Assembly (NCBI GenBank): GCA_029891345.1
Contig: CM057005.1
Span: forward strand, 65,977,760-66,041,759
Direction of reading: 5' to 3'
Length of the DNA stretch: 64,000 nucleotides
Origin: Dryococelus australis
Lineage: Eukaryota > Arthropoda > Insecta > Phasmatodea > Phasmatidae
The first letter of the stretch is position 1. Every line of letters begins with the position of its first letter. The position numbers and the translations under genes are program-made. This document shows positions 13,601 through 22,600 of this stretch, piece by piece. The notes below the pieces were generated by a model. It was not told where the DNA came from, made no database searches, and saw nothing but the letters and a program-made list of their open reading frames with translations.

Positions 13601-16600
13601 ACCGTGAGTACAGCAACTCCTTCGTCCAAGATAAACCTAATCCATGTACCCAGTAACCCTTTACCCCAGTCAACTTCCGTGACTCGGTGGTAATAAGCCA
13701 GCGCGTCTTAGTTTACCTCCTGATAAACTCCTAGTAAATTTCAATACGCTGTGAAAGTGCGTTTACAATACAGTAGATTTTTGTCTGAGTAAATTCTGAA
13801 TAATTAACTTTCTCCAGGCTTGCCTTCGCCTATTTCTTTTATCACGTAATTTATAACTGTTTAGGCAGTCAGCTAATTATAATCAATTTGTAATTTGATA
13901 TAGCCGGGGCTTTTCCAGTTTCCATATCTCTCATAATAATTATAACGTCAAACCTAATTGTCAGTTTACCGTCTTTGTTCATTAGTTCCCCATTTTTTTT
14001 AGAGTCTGTGTCAATTATTGTACCAGGTAAATTCACTCTCAGTGGAGAGAAACTGTGTGTACTTAGTGCGTCTACGAGGGACCCTATGTATAGCAGAAGA
14101 GGGGGAATCCAGAGTAGGCAACAGCATAAGGAATGCCGCGCCCTAGAGAGAGCCGAAATAGCCAACCCCCTTGTCAGTACTACGTCAGAGGTCGAACCCC
14201 TGCCGCAGAGTAACGAAGATGTCCCTCGGCTAATATCACAATTCATTCCCCTTGAGCATGTATCCCCATTGGATTACAATTTAGGCACCTGTTGGCACGT
14301 ATACCCTAAATGAGATTACGTTGCCCAAGAAGAGCAGTCACCGCGTATAGCACGTACTACTCCTGAGGACACAGTGACTAGCCAGGCCCCTAAGGCGTCC
14401 CACATAATTAGACTTTCATGTTACATGCTAACCTAACAAGGACTGGAGAATGGTTGAGAAGCTGCACTACCATAACAGCCACATGAAGTAGTGTTCCCTA
14501 GTGAGCAGCTTTCATACAAAACAGCAGAGTGAATGGCGATGGTGGGAGAGCCTGTGACTTATGCACTGGCCAGTAATTTGTCCAATGTCAACTCGATAAT
14601 AGCTGCAATCACCTTAACAAATACAGTACAGTGGGTCCTCTATGTATTGAACCCAGAAGGGTTGAAAGTCCGCATCCAGGGAACATCATCTGTGGTCCCA
14701 TTTTTTTATTTAGCTGCATTTCAAGACCACATTCATTGAAAGCCCACATGTATTAAAACTTTTTGTTAGTCCCCTAAGAAATGATGACTGTACTGTAACA
14801 TCATAAGGTTTTCTTTTTTAATATAGATATAAAAAATGCAATCTGCACAAATGTATTCCATCCATACACAAATAAAGTTTAAGTGAATCCCAGACAAACC
14901 TTCTGTGAGGTCCTTGCACCAGACTTGCTGACAATAACTCCGCCTATCACCCAGTCAGCCGAGTGGTCTTCTCGCAGCAGGTGACGCTTGAGGTTGGCCA
15001 GCGGGACAACCTGCCGGCCAACCATTCTCTCCTTCAGCGATATGGAAGAGATCAGAGGATTCCTGGTGGTACAAGACACTGCATCAAGTGCTGTTTACCA
15101 TAGTAGTACATTGTGTACAGAAATAATGAAATGCCGTACTCTGCACGTATGACAACATATCTGAAAGGCGTACACCACAATAGAGTTACCACACATTTAA
15201 GTGACAGATTTTTCTTAATCTGGGGACAGTGGGTGCCCTCGACCCCTGAGGGATGATACACAGAAAATGAGGCCCTACAATGGAGCAACAAAATAATGCA
15301 AAAGTTGGAGAAACTGGAGTCCCTAGAAAAAACCAGCTAATAGTCACATCTGACAGGTTTCCCACATGTGAAAATATGGAGTGAACTTGCTGGGAATTGA
15401 ACCTAGTTCACCATGATGGGAGGCTGGTGAGCTATCCATTCCTACTTGGAAGATAATCCACGCCTGCAATGAGTTCAACAGTTTTATACTTTTAAATGTA
15501 AACACTGAATGCTGTTTGCTCAAAATTTTGGAGATAAAAGTAAAAAAACATGTAACTGTATCATTACTACATACTTAACATCCTGCCTGTAGCCAAGGGA
15601 AAGATAGGGGGCGAGCCCCTCTAAATATTATATGCAACAATATTGGGTACTTTATTTTTACTTTGACAAGCTGTGCTGTAATACATAAGTATTTTCATAG
15701 ACATGCTGAACTGGCGAAGAATAAACACACACATATTAAGCATTATGTACAATGAACACAATTTTATTCCCAAAACCTTATGTATTTGTACGGGATGTGC
15801 AGCGAGAAGTTGAGAGTGTGAGTGAGTTGAATGAAGAGATTTGGGTGGCTCTTAACATTGAAGTCTTAAGAGTAGATGAGGGTGAAGCAAGAAGAGTATG
15901 GAGCAGCACCGGAATGCAACAGCTTGGGAAACCGGAGATCCTCGAGAAAACCAGCCAAACAGCAGCATCGTCCACACGATTTCCACTTGCGAAAATCCGG
16001 GAACGACCCTGCTGGGAATCAAACCCGGTTTGCCTAGATGGGAGATGAGTAGTCTAACCACTACACCACTGTGGCTCAATCACACTATGTTGAACCTTGG
16101 CATACCGTAGCGAGGATATGCCGTTTGAGTTGGGACTCGAGTCAAAGTAGCTTCAGACAGTACAGGACTGCTAACTAGTTTCCCAGAAACCTGACTTTGC
16201 ACCAAGGGGGAGTTTCATGGAAAGATTGGGGTGGCTCTTAACGAAGTCGTGAGTGCTGATGAGGATAAAGTGAGGTGAGTACAGAGCACCACCAAAATTA
16301 GCACAATATTAGTGTACAAAAAATACTCAAGAGCTAAAGAGCTAGTGAATGAGTGAAGAGATTTGTGCGGCTCGTAACAGCGAAGTCTTCAGAGCCGATG
16401 AGGGTGATTGAAGTGAATATGGAGCAGTGCCGGAATGAAGGGGCGGGGAAAAGAGAGATCCCAGAGAAAACCTGCCGACCAACGGAATCGTCCGACACGA
16501 TTCCCACTTGCGAAAATCAGAAGACCCGGCCAGGGATTGAACCAGGATTGCCTTGGTGGGAGGCAAGCGTGCTAATTGCTCAGTCACCGTGGCCCCCTAC

Positions 16601-19600
16601 AGAGGTAGTCTATGGATGGCACCAGTTCACCCAAGGTGTCAGGTTGGGAGATCATCCCTGCTCAGTAGACAAGTTCCAGCAGAAACTGACACTTGATAAC
16701 CCTAAACTATGCAAAAGCCATGCTACAAAATATGAACCTTGCAAACCGGATGAACTTTATGTAGGTTAATAGTTTGCACTACAGTATAGGTATGATCATC
16801 AAAATCACTTGGTAACCACAAAAATCAATTATAGGCTGTTCACAGTAAAGGTGAGCAATTTTGAAATCAACCTTTGAAAAAAAGTTACTGCCCCTATCTG
16901 CATGCATTTTATCTGGCACACTGTATGGCGTACACCCAGTGAAGTTGGAAACGCTGGAGGGAAATTAGTTAAATGCCAAGTTGAATTTTAAAAAATTACG
17001 TAAATGTTCGTAAATACAGAAATGATTTTGATATCTGTGCTTTTAATGCATATAACTGTAACAACTAACAAATTTGTAAAATATAAATATTTACTTTTGT
17101 AGTAATTTCACAATTCCACTTGTCCTACACATGAATAAACTGATTAGGGACAAGGCAATTTTAATTTTACATATGGCGGAAGAATACGCAATGTACATTA
17201 GTAGATCTTAAGCAGGACTTTCAAAAATGCTCAGTTTATAGTAAAGAACCTTTACATACTTCACACAAATTAATTACAGCATAATAGTGGTATTCTATTG
17301 CAGTTCATGCACACATTTAAGCGTACTCTGACAACAAGGAGCAGTTCTATTTACAAGTTTATTTAAACTGATGCCCAATGGCCTATAGCAAATGACACGT
17401 GAACACCACCCTTTTGGGTGTATACGGGAAAAGGTACACCTAATGGCCTTGCGAGATTGAAACAGGTGAGATAGGTCCGTAAGGTGTTCTGCCAAGACCG
17501 CAGCTGCACAGGCAAGAGTCGTACCCTGTGCTTCTATCATCTGGCCCTGTATAGAGCTATGGGTTTCCTCAGGCTGTACGTCACAACACTTGGGTGTGGT
17601 ATCCACAGAGGTCGGTTCTCCAGAACCGTCTCTTACTCCCTTCCGGCCCTGTTTAGAGCGGTGGATGGAGTATAGGCGGGCCTGACTGGCTAGCCACATT
17701 GTGTTGTTCTTGCCAGTGGTGGTGGTACTACCGTACTATACCCTGGGGGCAAAGCACGGGTAGCCCTCTGTTAACAGAGTTACACCACGAAATCAGTACT
17801 CAGAAATAATTTAAGATCACGTATATCTTCCGACAAAATACACACGGTAGCCCGCACTACCTTCTAAAACTAACCTTGAATTCAAAAAGCAGTTAACCTA
17901 CACACAACCAGATGAAGGCGACCTGGTTCTGACCTGATGTAAGGCAATAAAAAGCTAGGCAGTTAATTACAACTGTACCTAACTATCTGCCTGGTTGTTC
18001 AGAAGGGGCCGTTGATGACCACTTTCGGAGGGTTAAAGAAAGGTACTGCCATTACCAGCATGTAAAGTGAGCATGTGGTACTCCTAAATGAACATTCAAT
18101 AATTGTTGCCAGAGGAGGTACGGAGACTGTTGCTGATGTCATCGGGAGCTGGTGGTTGAGTCTTCAGAAGGTCTTGAGGGCGTTGCCGCAGGCGCTGAAG
18201 ATACTTCTGGTGGAACAGGCTACAATAGTAGAATTCTTCAGGCCCAAGAGTGAGCAGTGGAATCAGCAAGGCATACTAGAGAGCAAACTGCAGGTGGCTT
18301 CCTCCGGCCCTGTCCAGAGCAATGGAGGAAACAGACTGTCTTCTGCAGGCAGCGCACTGCCTTATATACTGGCTGGACCTTGGGCCTTCGGTGGCTTGGG
18401 GTGATAAGCTCCACCCCTCGAGTTGTCTGCTGGTATCGTCTGCTGAGGTAGAATTGCTGACACGGCGAGCTCTATCCCTTATTGTCTGTTAGTATGGTTG
18501 GTGCCCTCCATTGGAGCGGTGTAAAACAAAATGCCCTTGGGTGGCAGGCTCTGTGGCTCAGCAAATAAAACAATCTCCCTACGGGGGGTTGATATGACGT
18601 CTGTATACTAGAGTCGAGAGTGAACAGTACAAACTGGACTGACGTGTCTGTAATATCACCACTTATTGCAAGGAGGTCTCCTGTAGGCACCTGACCAGCT
18701 TCTTCTGGTACTGTTGATGACTTGCGTAGCGAAATGAAACTGTGTTCAAATGAGGCGAAGTTGAATGTCGATTGTAGTTGCGCAGTGCGTCATGCGTCAA
18801 AACTAATTTACTGAAATGTACAAAATTGTTTTTGATTAAATACCCCCATCTTATACTGTGAAGTACAACTACACATTAAAACTTCATACTACAGACTTTA
18901 ATATATGATAGCACCAAACACTAACTATCGGAAATGGACAAGAAGAAATATGGTCAATCCAATTATGAATGAAATACAGAGGTAATGCTATCCAACACTG
19001 AATACTACTTTGACTGCTTGATTTAATGAGATGACGATCATATCAGGGTTGTTAAAATTTGATTTGAATCAAAAAAACACCTGGTTCAAAAAATCTTTAA
19101 AACTCCAGAAAATGGTATACAAAAAATACACTTATTCAATACCATGTAAAAGAATAAATTATAACACTACATTTGCATACTCCAATTTTTCATTAAAAAG
19201 TTATAATTATAGTACCAATATAGATAATAGATATATCCATATTAAATGTACTACTCTATGGTAATTGTTTTTAACGTACACTATTATTGCCAAGATCATG
19301 TTACTCGTATCTTAATTCAAATTGTTGCCAAATAAAAAGAGAGACCTTTTTTGACATCTTAATTGGAAATAATGATTTCTTCCTTAAAATCCATAAACAT
19401 TCTGTACTGCTATAAACTTGAAACAAATAAAACACAAACATTCAACAGCTATCATACTTGAGCAATTCAAATTCATAACTATTGTATAGCCAATGTTATG
19501 ACAATAATTACATTAATGTTAAAGTATTTAAATATGTAATAGTAAAACTAGTTATTTCTTTTTATTTGCTGGATCTACAACCCAAAAACTACATGAAAAT

Positions 19601-22600
19601 GATTTGTTGCAGCTATGAAATATTCTAATACTGTACATTTAGTTTGTAATTTATATTAATAAAAATCTTTTACACTTTTAAATATACATGTATAGCTGTT
19701 AATAATACTAGAATAATTTGGAGTGGTGGCTGAAAAACAAATGAAAAATTTACAAAACAAATTCCAATCAAAAATATTTGAAGGAATTTGAAAGTGAGAT
19801 AAAATTGGTAAACACTGAATTTCATTTGAAGCAACATTTGTCAGTGTGATATGTCTTTCGCTCATATGATGGTAGATCAAGATGTAGTCGAGCTGGGATT
19901 ATTAACAAATTATAATTAAAAATCTATAATTATCTAAGAAAAAATTTAACTAAGTTCTAAAACTCTCTGGTCATCCATACAGTAACTGACACATAAAAGA
20001 TATTTACAAGATAAGGTACAAATGGCACACATTTTTTATTTCAGTGTAAACTTAAAATTCAACCATGCAGCTTACACAATCCGTATCCCGAAAATAGGAT
20101 CTCCATCTGTTTCTGCAGTGCTAGGAGGTTTGGTGACGGATCTCCCTTGACCTGGAAGACACCCAGGGCTTGTACCTGCAGGCGGCAGAGGTCTTTTCCA
20201 CGTTGTCCTTAAGTTTGCACACTGCTTGGCTCCTTCGTTAGTTGCAGAGTCCATGCCCTTATTCAAAAGGTGCTTCACCATCCTGCCATAGCCAGAGTAA
20301 TTCTGCTCTTCAAAGTACTTGTTATCTTCATCGTCCGATGAGTCTGTGTCCCCTTTGTGCATGACATGGCAATCCCGTTCTTTCAAGAACTGTCTGGAAA
20401 TTTTTTTCTTCTCAATCTGTTTATTTTGGTCTGACAGGACCTTAGCCATGGGAACGTTTTGCACTGCAATAACTAAAATCACCAAAAAAAAATTGAATTA
20501 ATACACCCATACATGTATTTAAACAATTCATCAATAAACTTTGAATAATCGGTGTACAAAGAACAGTGCAGGCCACTGACAATAACCATCATTGCAGGAA
20601 ATTTGCTACCGCTCACAGTATACTGCAAATATAAAAAATTTAAAGGCACCAAAAAAATATGTGACTGGAAAACTATAGCAATTGTGGAACTATTAGGGTA
20701 TCATCAGTTTTAAAACTTTTAAAATTAATCCACATACAGTACATGCCAATTACATGCCCAGTGGATGCTGTCCAAAAATGATGCAAGCAATGATGCTGTC
20801 CAAAAATGATCAAGACTAAAGAGTGTGTCCTCGTGAGTTGCGGATACATACTGACTGAGTATATATGATAAGAGTATTAAACACACATTACAATGAACAA
20901 CAGTGTTGGTGTGTAAAGGTCACTTTTTAGATTACAAAATGAAAATTAAAAATAATTTATGCAAACTTAACTTTAAAAAAAGATATAACAATAATAACAT
21001 TCAAAACAAAGTTTTCAAATATGTACTGTTAAACAGTGTCACATGAAAATAATCAACTAAACTCAAAAAAATTAAACAAATCTTGTGTAATGCCATATCA
21101 GTGGCATTATAGTATGAAATTTCGAAGTAGATAGGCTATGTATTTTCTTTAACCACATGTGAAAAATAGGTGACGTGAGTGATTGCATAATAAAGAACTA
21201 AATGCTGTAAACATTTATTTCAATAACGACAAAAAAGTAGTGCTGAGTCGAAGCAGATTTTTGCCAATACCGATACGAAATAATTATTTGCTGATAAAGC
21301 CAATACCAGTGTCACACAATGACAACTTTGGTGCTTTTAAGAAATATACAATACATTAGTAAAATTATTAATTTCACATATATTCCATGAAATCTTAGAA
21401 TAAAACAACAATTAGAAAATAGATTAGTAACATGTTATTAAGCTTGGAACAAGGCAACTTAAACCATTTATATTTTTAATTTGGCAAATAAAAAATATTT
21501 AATCTACAAGGTTGTGTATCACATTTCTCTGTGTTAATCAACTTTGTTCATATTCACAAATGGAAAATTTACACAACACACAGACAAATTTTTTTCCCCT
21601 TCCTCTTCCCGAGAGTGATGGTCTCTCAATTTAGTCTTATGGGGTCACATTCTGGGGTAACTCTGTTGACAGCATAAAACTTTTTACGACTGCAAAAGAG
21701 GGCAATCTTCCTAGCCAATACATTTATTCATTCTGAGTTTCACCATGGATAATTCAGATAACTTTAATAAGAACAGCAGCTACCATTAGTACAACACTAG
21801 AACTTCAAACAATATAAACCCTCAGTACAGTTACAAATGGTCCAAAATTGAGCCTTGTATGCAGCCACAAACATTTTCTGTAATGTCAAAGACCCTAAAG
21901 CATTTAGAAGATTATTGAAAGAAGTCTAATATCTGCTTCAACTCTGCTCTAAAAAAAAAAAAAGTAAAAGAAAATTTACCAGGGAGATTCTGCTATCATT
22001 TCTCATTTGGTGTGTAATTATATAAGTAATATTATAATCAGCAAAAAAAGATGGATATACAGGTAAAAATTTTCACTATTGTGTAAGGAAACAGATTGTC
22101 AAGTGGTTTGTTTACATTGAATTATTTATTTTCTTTATGTTATTTTTTTGTAAAGTGTTATTTTAATTTTTAATATTACTTTCAAGCCCCTCCAGAAAGG
22201 TTTCCGCAAAATATTTACTGTGGCATACTATTTTATTTACACGGAGATAAAATGTTTAAGATTTCAGTCATTCACGTCATAGACCCTAATGTTTTATTTT
22301 TATTCTTTCTTTCAATCGTGAGTTGGAACTTAGGTATTTTGTTTGCTACATGCATTTTGGAATGTGATACATAACTTTGTCCTTGTATTTTACCTGGTTA
22401 CCTGCAGTCCTGTGGACCAAAGAAGAATTATCAGATTACATTTATGTAAGCCTATTACATCACGGGATGCAACGTCCTTTTAATTTCTCTTGAAGGGCTG
22501 AAGCGTCATGGTGTAGGCCCTGGTTAAAGCACTCTCTCCCAGGCCATTCAACATGGACAGACTACGTTAATTTACCGCCGCAAGTTTTGGTGAGTTTCAC

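Larger units (their letters stand above)
9578..14899 (-). other. MCM10: MCM10 intron 3 and its contents
   Basis: This intron is about 5.3 kb long. I see nothing identifiable in 9.6-12.8 kb beyond AT-rich sequence. A solitary end of the 'gttcacggtaaagtgagcac' MITE family lies at 12813-12862. An LTR-like island follows at about 12.87-14.4 kb, with a 17-base C run at 13314-13330. The last 500 bp before exon 3 hold nothing recognised. Confidence 0.6.
15063..20075 (-). other. MCM10: MCM10 intron 2 and its contents
   Basis: This 5-kb intron holds four minus-strand SINE copies or fragments (15.3-16.6 kb), a full MITE (16830-17255) and an LTR-like island (17.3-18.75 kb). The AT-rich stretch 18.75-20.07 kb contains nothing I recognise. 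No further exon is needed for the reading frame. Confidence 0.6.

Noticed and set aside
15380-16080. tRNA genes (B-box matches)
   Set aside because: The B boxes belong to SINE heads followed by a conserved non-tRNA body, and the cloverleaf arms do not pair fully.
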